Assembly (NCBI GenBank): GCA_947493945.1
Contig: CANLSR010000001.1
Location: 62,001-126,000, forward strand
Source of the DNA: an uncultured bacterium
Lineage (GTDB): Bacteria; Bacteroidota; Rhodothermia; Rhodothermales; Rubricoccaceae
Direction: 5' to 3'
Length of the DNA: 64,000 nucleotides
Below, piece by piece: positions 26,992 through 34,131 of this stretch (positions are counted from its first letter, which is position 1; every line of letters starts with the position of its first letter). The notes below the pieces were generated by a model that was given only the letters and a program-made list of their open reading frames with translations, made no database searches and was not told the DNA's origin. Both the position numbers and the translations under genes were made by a program.

Positions 26992-27480
26992 ATGACACGG
27001 AGCCCCATGGTGTTGCGCTCTCTCCGACTGGCCGCGCGCCTGTCACCCGGGCGGTGGATCGCGCTGGGCCAGGCCCTGGCGTGGGTCTCGGCCACGCGCG
27101 CCGCGCTGGCGGTCCTGCCGTGGCGGCGCATCTCCGCCGCGTTCGAGCGGTCCCCGACGCGGCCCGGGCCGCCGGACTGGGACCGGGCCAAGCAGACCGT
27201 GTGGGCCGTCGACGCGGTCGCCCGGCGCGTGCTTCCGGCCCGGCCCTGCCTCACGCAGGCCCTGGTGGCGCGCCACCTGCTCCGCCGTCAGGGCGTGGAC
27301 ACCGAGCTCCAGATCGGCGCGGCACGCAGCACCAAGGGTGAGATCCAGGCCCACGCGTGGCTGGAGCACAACGGCCAGATCGTGATCGGCCGGATCCGTT
27401 CGGACGTGCCGTACACGCCCTTCCGGCCCGCCGCCGCGCCGCCGGCTCCCGTCTCCGCCCCGCCCGAGGTCCCGTCGTGA
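26992..27480 (+). CDS. Lasso peptide leader protease B2 (transglutaminase-like)
   Basis: A 162-residue protein of the 'lasso peptide biosynthesis B2' transglutaminase-like cysteine protease family. The catalytic Cys is in RPCLTQALVARHLLRRQG (Cys about residue 86) and the catalytic His in GEIQAHAWLEHNGQIVIG (His about residue 121); both contexts are characteristic. B2 cleaves the precursor after its leader, next to the conserved penultimate Thr. An N-terminal segment with ALAWVSATRAALAVLPWRR matches the family's helical extension. An ATG at 27007 is an alternative start. The stop overlaps the start of the cyclase gene (GTGA), so the two are coupled. Confidence 0.9.
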   Translation: MTRSPMVLRSLRLAARLSPGRWIALGQALAWVSATRAALAVLPWRRISAAFERSPTRPGPPDWDRAKQTVWAVDAVARRVLPARPCLTQALVARHLLRRQGVDTELQIGAARSTKGEIQAHAWLEHNGQIVIGRIRSDVPYTPFRPAAAPPAPVSAPPEVPS

Positions 27481-29540
27481 GTGCCATCGCCGGCGTCCTC
27501 TACCGGGACGGACGCCACGCCGAGACCGCCGGCCTCCAGGGGATGGCGAGACGGATGGCCCACCGCGGCCCCGACGGCCAGGCCGCCTGGGCCGAGGGCC
27601 CGGTCGGGCTGGCCCACGCCATGCTCCGCACGACCCCCGAGTCGCTGGCGGAGTCGCTCCCGCTCGTCGCCGGCCCGTTCGCCCTCACCGCCGACGCCCG
27701 GATCGACAACCGGGACGTGCTGGTCCCCCAGCTCCACGCCGACCTGGTCGCGCTGGGCCTCGACCGCGAGGTGGTCCCCGACAGCAGCGTGATCCTGGCC
27801 GCCTACGCGCGCTGGGGCGTCGACTGCGTCGACCACCTGATCGGCGCCTACGCGTTCGCACTCTGGGACGGCCGGGAGCAGCGGTTGGTCTGCGTCCGCG
27901 ACCACTTCGGCGTCCGCCCCCTCTACACCGTCGACCTGCCGGGGCGCCTGTTCGCGTTCGCCAGCGAACCCAAGGCGCTGTTCGCCCTCGACGGCGTCGA
28001 CGTGGTGCTGGACGAGGACCGGATCGCCGAGTCGCTGGCGGCCCGGCTCTACGAGCCGGTCAAGACGTCGTTCCAGGACGTCGTCCGGCTGCCGGCGGCC
28101 CACGTCCTGACGGCCGACCGCGAGGACACGGCCCGCCGCGAGTACTGGCGGCTGGAACCGACCGACGCGCCCCCGCCGGCCAGCTACGCCGAGCGGTTCG
28201 CCGAGCATTTCGACGAGGCCGTCCGCTGCCGCGTGCGGAGCGCGTTCCCCGTCGGCTCCGAGCTGAGCGGGGGCCTGGACTCGTCGGCCATCACGGTCGT
28301 CGCCGCCCGGGTGTTGGAGGCGGAGGGCCGGCTCCCGCTCCACACCGTCTCGCTGGCCTACAGCGACCCCGCTAGCGACGAGCGCCCGTTCGGCCAGGCC
28401 GTCCTGGACCAGCTGGGCGACGCCGCAGTGGCCCACTACATCTACCCGGAGCGCGAGAAGATCGTCGACCTGTACACGGAGATCTACCAGACGCTCGACG
28501 ACCTCCGCGTCCGCGGCAACGGCTACGGCAACTACCTCAGCGGCCGCGAGGTGTCGCGGCACGGCGTCCGCGTGCTGCTCACCGGCCAGGACGGCGACAC
28601 CACGGTCGGCCACGGCTGGGAGCGCCTGGCCGAGATGGCGCTCGCGGGCGACTGGGCTGGCGTCGACCGCGAGTCGGCCCGGGTGTTCGCGAGGGCCCAG
28701 GCGGACCAGGACCGGTCGCGCTCGCAGTTCACCTATACCCAGCCGTCCCAGCTCGCGAGCGCCCACATCCGCCCCCTGCTGCAGTGGTGGGCCGAGGAGA
28801 CCGCCGTCGTCCCGTTCGCCCGAGCCTCGCTCGCCCTGCGCCGCCAGTTCGGGGCGGCGGCCCTGGGGCCGCTCCGCCACTACTGGCGGCAGCTGGTCCT
28901 GCCCCGCGCCGTCCGCCAGCGCCTGGCGCGCAAGGCCGCCGACGCGGGCGCCGCCCAGATGGTGCCCACCACCGCGGCCGACGGTTTCGTACGGCGGACG
29001 GGCCTCCGGCAGATGCTGGCCCGAGACGTCCTGGAAAAGGCCGCCGACGGCCGGGGCGAGTTCTCGGTCACCGAGTCGCAGCTGCGGACGTTCCGGTCGA
29101 TCGCGCTGGAGGGCAACCTGAACAAGCTGGACCTCTACCCCGCCGCCTCCGGCGTCGAGGCCCGGCACCCGTTCATGGACATCCGGCTCGTCCAATACAG
29201 CGTCTCCCTCCCGAGCCGCGAAAAGCTCCGCGACGGCTGGACCCGCGCCGTCCTCCGCGACGCCCTCTGGCACGAGCTGCCGGACACGGTGCGCACGCGG
29301 CTGAACAAGATGCACCACGGCGAGCAGCAGGACGACTTCATCTTCCGCTCCCAGCCCGACCAGGTCGAGGCCCTGCTGGCGGATCCGGGCTCCGCGGCTG
29401 CCTACCTAGACATGGACGCGGTGCGGTCTCTGTGGGCGCGCGGCCGGGCGGATTCGCGTGCGCTCGACGAATGGGAGGTCGCCTGGATCGGTGCCGCGAT
29501 CACGCTCATCCTGTGGTTTAAGGTTTCTCCCCTCAACTGA
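27477..29540 (+). CDS. Lasso peptide macrolactam cyclase (asparagine-synthetase-like, C protein)
   Basis: A 687-residue AsnB-fold enzyme placed directly after B2. In lasso systems this protein adenylates the side-chain carboxylate of Asp/Glu 7-9 of the core and closes the ring onto the N-terminal amine. The synthase domain carries an intact PP-loop, GSELSGGLDSSAITVVAA (about residues 258-275), then LLTGQDGDTTVGHGWERLA and GVEARHPFMDIRLVQ. The N-terminal glutaminase-like domain starts (M)SAIAGVLYRDGRHAE, with Ser instead of the catalytic Cys, so it cannot use glutamine; this fits a cyclase that uses the peptide's own amine. The start is GTG at 27477 overlapping the B2 stop by 4 bp. The upstream frame from 27357 is a shadow. 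Confidence 0.9.
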   Translation: MSAIAGVLYRDGRHAETAGLQGMARRMAHRGPDGQAAWAEGPVGLAHAMLRTTPESLAESLPLVAGPFALTADARIDNRDVLVPQLHADLVALGLDREVVPDSSVILAAYARWGVDCVDHLIGAYAFALWDGREQRLVCVRDHFGVRPLYTVDLPGRLFAFASEPKALFALDGVDVVLDEDRIAESLAARLYEPVKTSFQDVVRLPAAHVLTADREDTARREYWRLEPTDAPPPASYAERFAEHFDEAVRCRVRSAFPVGSELSGGLDSSAITVVAARVLEAEGRLPLHTVSLAYSDPASDERPFGQAVLDQLGDAAVAHYIYPEREKIVDLYTEIYQTLDDLRVRGNGYGNYLSGREVSRHGVRVLLTGQDGDTTVGHGWERLAEMALAGDWAGVDRESARVFARAQADQDRSRSQFTYTQPSQLASAHIRPLLQWWAEETAVVPFARASLALRRQFGAAALGPLRHYWRQLVLPRAVRQRLARKAADAGAAQMVPTTAADGFVRRTGLRQMLARDVLEKAADGRGEFSVTESQLRTFRSIALEGNLNKLDLYPAASGVEARHPFMDIRLVQYSVSLPSREKLRDGWTRAVLRDALWHELPDTVRTRLNKMHHGEQQDDFIFRSQPDQVEALLADPGSAAAYLDMDAVRSLWARGRADSRALDEWEVAWIGAAITLILWFKVSPLN

Positions 29541-29851
29541 CTAGTGCTTTCCTCCCGTTGGTAGCGGGGCAAGGAAGAAGAGAGGCCTGCGTGGCGAGGA
29601 GTTTGTAGGACATTGTCTGACAAGGCAGAGATCTAGGAATTCTGCCATGGTCAGCGAGCTCGCTTGAGACCAGCCGGAAGGATCTCCGTCACGGGTCAAA
29701 ACGTCCTACTCAGCCCCCTGAGACTGGCTCCCTTTTGCAGACGCCTCCGTAGCTCTGTGCTCGGGTCTCAAATCGGTACCGAAACGTCGCGGTGGATGGA
29801 TACTCGGCACTGTACCTTTGGCTCATCTCAGTCCGGAGGGCCCATCGGGTA
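29541..29851. other. Gene-free leader upstream of the first lasso precursor
   Basis: This stretch between the cyclase stop and the first precursor promoter is AT-richer than its surroundings. A small plus-strand frame spans it but has no start context or family match and merges with the precursor gene in the same frame, so it is rejected. A TACCTTTG at 29812-29819 matches the Bacteroidota -7 consensus TAnnTTTG and is a second promoter candidate, though no good -33 element was found. Confidence 0.4.
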
Positions 29852-29881
29852 TTGGAATGAGACCGAGACCTCTCCTATACT
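29852..29881 (+). promoter_or_regulatory. Candidate promoter of lasso precursor gene 1
   Basis: TTGGAA (29852-29857), an 18-nt spacer and TATACT (29876-29881) give a sigma70-like -35/-10 pair about 80 bp before the precursor ATG at 29961. This is a pattern match only. Confidence 0.4.
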
Positions 29882-29960
29882 GAGGAACCTAATCGGTGGC
29901 ACAGCCCGTTCAAAGGCTGACCACACTCCTAACTCCCCCCCTCGTCCCGAGGCTCACACC

Positions 29961-30146
29961 ATGAAGAAGACCTACAACGCCCCCACCCTCCAAGAAGTCG
30001 GCGGCGTCACGTCCCTCACCGCCGCGTTCGGCTCGGCCGCCCGCACCGACTTCTCCGAGTTCCCGGAGGTCCAGCCCAACACGGGCTCGTTCGACGTCTG
30101 CGACGGCAACTCGAACAACAACCCCGACGGCTCGTTCTGCGAGTAG
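29961..30146 (+). CDS. Lasso peptide precursor 1
   Basis: A 61-residue peptide. Leader residues 1-21 (MKKTYNAPTLQEVGGVTSLT plus Ala) contain the canonical lasso leader pattern: Tyr5, Pro8, Leu10, Gly14 and Thr20. If cleavage follows the -2 Thr rule, the core starts AFGSAARTD at residue 22, with Asp at core position 9 as the ring acceptor (9-residue macrolactam with Ala1). The predicted core is 40 residues: after the ring FSEFP, an acidic tail with two cysteines 13 residues apart (Cys47 and Cys60), Asn-rich between them. Its downstream 70 bp is nearly identical to that of precursor 2. The ATG at 29961 is chosen because the frame further upstream has no leader features. Function (antimicrobial, signalling or metallophore) is unknown. 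Confidence 0.87.
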   Translation: MKKTYNAPTLQEVGGVTSLTAAFGSAARTDFSEFPEVQPNTGSFDVCDGNSNNNPDGSFCE

Positions 30147-30218
30147 TCGTCCGGCCGGTCCCCGGCCAGAACTTCGAGCGCGCTCCGCTTCGGCGGGGCG
30201 CGCTCGATTCGTTTCGGG
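30018..30218 (+). repeat. Direct repeat, copy 1 (core-coding part plus 3' hairpin of precursor 1)
   Basis: This 201-bp stretch and 30599-30799 differ at only six positions by my count. The identity covers the core-coding part of precursors 1 and 2, the stop, and the terminator hairpin, whereas the leader starts and upstream regions diverge. It marks a recent duplication or gene conversion of the core and terminator. Confidence 0.85.
30174..30207 (+). terminator. UUCG-loop terminator after precursor 1
   Basis: A 15-bp stem (30174-30188 with 30193-30207, one G-T pair) closed by a TTCG tetraloop and followed by TTCGTTT. It starts 28 bp after the precursor 1 stop. It should end or attenuate transcription and protect the short precursor mRNA. 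Confidence 0.75.
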
Positions 30219-30444
30219 GCCTGCACGGCACCCATCTGTGCCCAGGTACACTCCGACGCCGGCCGGTGCCAGAGACCGTAGGCGGCCAAGAAGCAGCCCC
30301 GAGATCGGACCGCCAAGCGCTGGCGGCAACGGGTAGGCACTCGTCCAACACGGCAGCTGCCGCCAGGGGCCGCTCGATTTGCCGGGTCCACGGGAGCTAT
30401 GGCTTACCCTGTGCGTCGCTCTTGGATTAGCAGTGGCTTAGGGG
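30219..30444. other. Gene-free spacer between precursor 1 and promoter 2
   Basis: 226 bp with no plausible gene on the plus strand. Minus-strand frames crossing it are antisense shadows of precursor 1. The second half is AT-richer and leads into the promoter at 30445. Confidence 0.4.
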
Positions 30445-30473
30445 TTGACTGGCAATCGGCGACGCTCTATCCT
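30445..30473 (+). promoter_or_regulatory. Candidate promoter of lasso precursor gene 2
   Basis: TTGACT (30445-30450), a 17-nt spacer and TATCCT (30468-30473) form a good sigma70-like pair about 70 bp before the precursor 2 ATG. With the terminator after precursor 1, this implies independent transcription of each precursor. Confidence 0.5.
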
Positions 30474-30541
30474 GAAGTGTCAAGCTCTAGTGAGCACCTG
30501 CTCTTGTCAGAGCACCCTCCACACCCCCACAGGTCAAACAC

Positions 30542-30727
30542 ATGAAGAAACTGTATACCACTCCCGTCCTCCAGGAAGTCGGCGGCGTTGCCGGCATGAC
30601 CGCCGCGTTCGGCTCGGCCGCCCGCACCGACTTCTCCGAGTTCCCCGAAGTCCAGCCCGACAGCGGCTCGTTCGACGTCTGCGACGGCAACTCGAACAAC
30701 AACCCCGACGGCTCGTTCTGCGAGTAG
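30542..30727 (+). CDS. Lasso peptide precursor 2
   Basis: A 61-residue paralogue of precursor 1. The leader MKKLYTTPVLQEVGGVAGMT plus Ala keeps Tyr5, Pro8, Leu10, Gly14 and Thr20. The predicted core again starts AFGSAARTD with Asp9 as ring acceptor and is 40 residues. It differs from core 1 only at two residues (Asp-Ser for Asn-Thr at precursor positions 40-41). Cys47 and Cys60 are conserved. It is followed by its own UUCG-loop hairpin. The almost unchanged core beside a clearly diverged leader suggests selection or gene conversion on the product. Confidence 0.87.
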   Translation: MKKLYTTPVLQEVGGVAGMTAAFGSAARTDFSEFPEVQPDSGSFDVCDGNSNNNPDGSFCE

Positions 30728-30799
30728 TCGTCCGGCCGGTCCCCGGCCAGAACTTCGAGCGCGCTCCGCTTCGGCAGGGCGCGCTCGATTCGTTTCGGG
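30599..30799 (+). repeat. Direct repeat, copy 2 (core-coding part plus 3' hairpin of precursor 2)
   Basis: Partner of 30018-30218: same length, six differences, one of which falls in the hairpin stem and makes a single mismatch. Confidence 0.85.
30755..30788 (+). terminator. UUCG-loop terminator after precursor 2
   Basis: Same hairpin as after precursor 1: stem 30755-30769 with 30774-30788, TTCG loop, one mismatch, followed by TTCGTTT. It begins 28 bp after the stop. Confidence 0.72.
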
Positions 30800-31026
30800 C
30801 TACCCCGTTTTAGCCACGCTCCGTTGGAGAATTTGATGCGAGGCGGCTGAGTCTAACCGTGCTCACATATGCACCTTTGGCGCATCGCTCCTAAACTTTC
30901 CCCTGCGAGGGCCCTCCCGCCCTTGATCGGGAACGGATTGGTCTCTAACGTCTCTATACGGTGGGGCTTCCCACGAACCACTCAGGTTCATCCCCGTCAA
31001 TCACCTAACCCCCACGAGGTTTACCT
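30800..31026. promoter_or_regulatory. Leader region of lasso precursor gene 3
   Basis: A 227-bp gene-free, AT-richer region. A TATACG at 30955-30960 is a -10 candidate and TTGATC (30923) or TTGGTC (30938) might be upstream elements, but neither spacing is standard, so the promoter call is weak. No ORF. Confidence 0.3.
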
Positions 31027-31224
31027 ATGAAGAAACTGTATATCGCTCCCGCAATCGACGAGGTCGGCGGCGTTGCCGGCATGACCGCCGCGTTCGGCTC
31101 GGCCGCTCGCACCGACTTCTCGGAGTTCCCGAACATCGAGGCCAGCACCGGCTCGTTCGACGCCTGCGACAGCGACCCGACGAACAACACCAACCCGGAC
31201 TTCTGCGGCGGTATCACCACCTAG
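31027..31224 (+). CDS. Lasso peptide precursor 3 (diverged tail)
   Basis: A 65-residue precursor. The leader MKKLYIAPAIDEVGGVAGMT plus Ala keeps Tyr5, Pro8, Gly14 and Thr20 (Ile at position 10). The core start AFGSAARTDFSEFP is identical to the other two, so ring (Ala1-Asp9) and plug region are conserved. The tail differs: NIEASTGSFDACDSDPTNNT then NPDFCGGITT, giving a 44-residue core with two cysteines 13 residues apart. It ends in Thr-Thr, so unlike the other two (ending Cys-Glu) it has a C-terminal hydroxyl residue that a lasso kinase could phosphorylate. It is followed by a hairpin before the kinase gene. Confidence 0.87.
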   Translation: MKKLYIAPAIDEVGGVAGMTAAFGSAARTDFSEFPNIEASTGSFDACDSDPTNNTNPDFCGGITT

Positions 31225-31249
31225 TCCTTGTCGTTCGTTTACGACGGAT

Positions 31250-31277
31250 CCCCGCGCTGGCTTCGGCCGGCGCGGGG
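31250..31277 (+). terminator. UUCG-loop terminator between precursor 3 and the kinase gene
   Basis: A 12-bp stem (31250-31261 with 31266-31277, one G-T pair) with a TTCG tetraloop, followed by TTCGTGTTT. Sequence differs from the other two hairpins but design and position (26 bp after the stop) are the same. It probably attenuates transcription into the kinase-exporter-nucleotidyltransferase genes. Confidence 0.7.
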
Positions 31278-31332
31278 TTCGTGTTTGCACCTGTCGTACT
31301 CTTTGTGCCGGACCCTCCCTCAACCTGGACTC

Positions 31333-32238
31333 GTGACCGACGCCCCCCCGAGACCCCTGTACACCTACCGAGCCTTCGGGCTGGCGGTCGAATCGGACAT
31401 GGAGCTCGACGGCTTCGTGCCGTCTGAGCCGTCTGGGACGCCGGACGTCCGAGTGCGTCGGGGGACGCCCGCGCTGGCGTACGACGGCGGCGTCCACGTG
31501 CGCGCCAAGGCGCCAGACGTGCTGGAGGCGTCCATCGGCGAGGGCCGCGACGTCATCGTCGACGCGAACCCCGAGGCCGACCCGCTCTACGTCAGCGCGA
31601 TCGTGACCGGCGAGCTGTTCTCCGTCGTCCTCCGCCAGCGGGGCCTGCTGGTGCTCCACGGATCGGGCGTGGCCCGAGACGGCCGGGCGATCGGGTTCGT
31701 CGGCAACTCCGGCTGGGGCAAGTCCACGCTGGCGGCGTCGCTGGTCGAGCGCGGCTGGCGGCTGCTCACCGACGACCTGCTGGTGGTGGACGGCCTGCTG
31801 AACGAGGCCGACACGCCCACGGTGATCCCGACGCACCCGTCGATGCGGCTCTCGGAAGAGGCCATCGACCGGGTCGACGCGGCGGGCGCGGCGCAGGGCC
31901 AGGCCCACGCCTTGACGACCAAGGTGCGCGTCGACCAGACGGGGGCGTTCTCCGACCAGCCGACCCCGCTCCACCAGGTGTTCGTGTTGGACCCGCGCCT
32001 GAGCGACGCCCACCAGGCGGCCCCGTTGTCCGCCCGTGAGGCCGTCGACGAGATGGTGCGTCACACCCGGGGGCGCCGCCTGCTGGTCTCGCCGTCGGCG
32101 ATGGCGACCCACCTGGCGCAGTGCGCCAGCCTGGCCCGCCGCGTGCCCGTGGCCTCTCTCCGGCGCCAGTACGGGCTCGATCACCTGGACGCGCTGTGCG
32201 ACCTGGTGGAGGACGGCGTAGACTCGCCCGTGGCCTGA
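31333..32238 (+). CDS. HPr kinase-like protein of the lasso cluster
   Basis: A 301-residue protein resembling HPr kinase/phosphorylase C-terminal domains. It has the P-loop GFVGNSGWGKSTLAASLVER (about residues 117-136) after LLVLHGSGVARDGRAI, then WRLLTDDLLVVD with the paired Asp residues that follow the P-loop in HprK. No HPr-specific N-terminal domain is evident. Homologues in Firmicutes and proteobacterial lasso clusters phosphorylate the C-terminal Ser of the precursor, so it is probably a tailoring kinase. The GTG at 31333 (MTDAPPRPLYTYRAFG) is preferred because the in-frame ATG at 31228 would put the terminator hairpin inside the coding region. Its stop overlaps the exporter ATG by one base. 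Confidence 0.8.
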   Translation: MTDAPPRPLYTYRAFGLAVESDMELDGFVPSEPSGTPDVRVRRGTPALAYDGGVHVRAKAPDVLEASIGEGRDVIVDANPEADPLYVSAIVTGELFSVVLRQRGLLVLHGSGVARDGRAIGFVGNSGWGKSTLAASLVERGWRLLTDDLLVVDGLLNEADTPTVIPTHPSMRLSEEAIDRVDAAGAAQGQAHALTTKVRVDQTGAFSDQPTPLHQVFVLDPRLSDAHQAAPLSAREAVDEMVRHTRGRRLLVSPSAMATHLAQCASLARRVPVASLRRQYGLDHLDALCDLVEDGVDSPVA

Positions 32239-34103
32239 TGGCGGGGTCACGAAGCCAGGTCCTGAGCACGGCCCGCCTCCGGGTGGGGCACGCGGCCCGG
32301 GCGATGCGCATGGTGTGGGTGGCGGCGCCGGGGCTGGCGGCGACGTGGTTCACGCTGCTGGCGCTCCAGGGCGTGATCCCGGCGGCCATCGTGTACACGA
32401 CCAAGCACGTCGTGGACTCGGCGAACGCGGCCATCGGCGGGGGGCTCACGGCCGAGAACGTGGGGCCGGCCGTGTTCTGGGCGGGCGTGATGGTGCTGCT
32501 GGTGCTGGCCCAGCGCCTGCTCGGCGCCGCGACCGGCTACGTCCAGGTGGCCCACGGCGAGAGCGTCCAGGACAAGATCAAGGCCCAGATCCACGCCAAG
32601 GCCGTCGAGGTGGACTACGCGTTCTACGAGTCGCCGGACTACCACGACAAGCTCCAGCACTCCAACGGCCAGGCCGGCACGCGGGCGCTGAGCCTGCTCC
32701 AGAACGTGGGCACGCTGATCCGCGACGGCATCTCGTTCGGCTCCATCGCCGTGCTGCTGGCGGTCCAGTACGCCGCGTGGCTGCCGGTGGCCCTGTTCGT
32801 CGGGACGTTGCCGGCGCTGTGGGTGGTCTCGCGCCACAACGACCGCTACACCACGTGGTGGCGCAACTCGATGGCGCGGCGGCGCTGGGCGGACTACCTC
32901 GACCTGGTGGTGATCTACCCCGACTTCGCCGCCGAGGTCCGCCTGTTCGGGGCCGGCCGGCCGCTGGCGGAGCAGTACCAGATCGCCCGGAAGGCGCTCC
33001 GCGAGGAGCGGCTCCACCTGCTGCGCCGCCAGTCGGTGGCGTCGTTCGGGGCGGCGCTGCTGGGCCTGCTCACCCTGGGCGCGATCCTGGCCTGGATGGC
33101 GCGGCGCGCGTTCGGCGGGCCGGGCACGCTGGGCGACCTCGCCCTGTTCTACCAAGCGCTCAACCAGGGCCTCGGGCTGACGCGCTCGCTCATGGGCGGG
33201 GCCGGCCAGATGTATGCCAACACCCTGTTCCTGGAGGACCTGTTCCGGTTCCTCGACATCGAGCCGGCCCGCAAGGACCCCGACGAGCCCGTGCCCGTGC
33301 CCCGCCAGCTCACCGACGGCATCACGTTCGACGACGTCACGTTCTCCTACCCCGGCGCCAACCGGCCGTCGCTCCGGGGGCTCGACCTCCACATCCCCAA
33401 CGGCAAGGTCACGGCCATCGTCGGAGCCAACGGGGCCGGCAAGAGCACGATCCTCAAGCTCATGTGCCGGTTCTACGAGCCCAGCGCCGGCCGCGTGCTG
33501 ATCGACGGGACCGACGTACGGGACTTTGCCCAGCGCGACCTGCTCGACCACGTCTCGGTCCTGTTCCAGTCACCGGTCCACTACCAGGCGCCCGCCGTGG
33601 ACAACATCCGGTTTGCCGACCTGGAGGCGACCGACGCCGAGGTCATCGAGGCGTCCAAGGCGGCCGGCGCCCACGCGTTTATCGAGCGGCTCCCCAACGG
33701 GTACGCCACCAAGCTGGGCAAGATGTTCTACGAGGGCGGCGAGCTCTCGGGCGGCCAGTGGCAGCGGGTCGCGCTGGCGCGGGCCTACCTCCGGCGCACC
33801 CCGATCCTGGCGCTCGACGAGCCGACGAGCGCGATGGACTCGTGGTCGGAGATGGAGTGGTTCGAGCGCTTCCGCGCCCTCGCCGAGGGCCGGACGGCGG
33901 TCGTGATCACGCACCGGTTCACGGTCGCGATGCAGGCCGACGTGATCCACGTGATGGAGGACGGCCAGGTGGTGGAGTCGGGGTCGCACCGCGAACTGCT
34001 CGCGCTGGGAGGCCGCTACGCCCAGTCGTGGAGCGAGCAGACGCGCCGGGCGGAGAACGCCGCCGGCGACGGGAGCGTGCTCCCCGCCCCCGAGCGCGCC
34101 TGA
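32238..34103 (+). CDS. ABC exporter of the lasso cluster (D protein)
   Basis: A 621-residue half-transporter with a six-span membrane domain (residues about 25-310) fused to an ATPase domain: Walker A VGANGAGKSTILKL, signature ELSGGQWQRVALARAYLR, Walker B ILALDEPTSAMDS, and H-loop VITHRFTV. Lasso clusters usually encode such an exporter for peptide secretion and self-protection. It is not a PCAT-type transporter, since no N-terminal C39 peptidase domain is present; leader removal is by B2. The ATG at 32238 shares one base with the kinase stop (TGATG), so translation is coupled. Confidence 0.9.
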   Translation: MAGSRSQVLSTARLRVGHAARAMRMVWVAAPGLAATWFTLLALQGVIPAAIVYTTKHVVDSANAAIGGGLTAENVGPAVFWAGVMVLLVLAQRLLGAATGYVQVAHGESVQDKIKAQIHAKAVEVDYAFYESPDYHDKLQHSNGQAGTRALSLLQNVGTLIRDGISFGSIAVLLAVQYAAWLPVALFVGTLPALWVVSRHNDRYTTWWRNSMARRRWADYLDLVVIYPDFAAEVRLFGAGRPLAEQYQIARKALREERLHLLRRQSVASFGAALLGLLTLGAILAWMARRAFGGPGTLGDLALFYQALNQGLGLTRSLMGGAGQMYANTLFLEDLFRFLDIEPARKDPDEPVPVPRQLTDGITFDDVTFSYPGANRPSLRGLDLHIPNGKVTAIVGANGAGKSTILKLMCRFYEPSAGRVLIDGTDVRDFAQRDLLDHVSVLFQSPVHYQAPAVDNIRFADLEATDAEVIEASKAAGAHAFIERLPNGYATKLGKMFYEGGELSGGQWQRVALARAYLRRTPILALDEPTSAMDSWSEMEWFERFRALAEGRTAVVITHRFTVAMQADVIHVMEDGQVVESGSHRELLALGGRYAQSWSEQTRRAENAAGDGSVLPAPERA

Positions 34104-34131
34104 CGCGCCGCCCTACCCCGCACGAACACAC

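Noticed and set aside
26613..29540. Cluster read as PQQ or lanthipeptide biosynthesis because of the PqqD-like protein
   Set aside because: No PqqA/B/C/E, radical SAM or LanM proteins. B2 protease plus AsnB-like cyclase plus YxxPxLxxxG leaders are specific to lasso peptides.
29961..31224. Repeated precursor block as a CRISPR array or satellite repeat
   Set aside because: Only three units, spaced about 500 bp apart, each a complete small gene with a leader motif. There is no short direct repeat with spacers and no cas gene.
31228..31332. ATG at 31228 as start of the HPr-kinase-like gene
   Set aside because: It would translate through the terminator hairpin of precursor 3 and add an unrelated Cys/Arg-rich extension. 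The GTG at 31333 begins the conserved domain.
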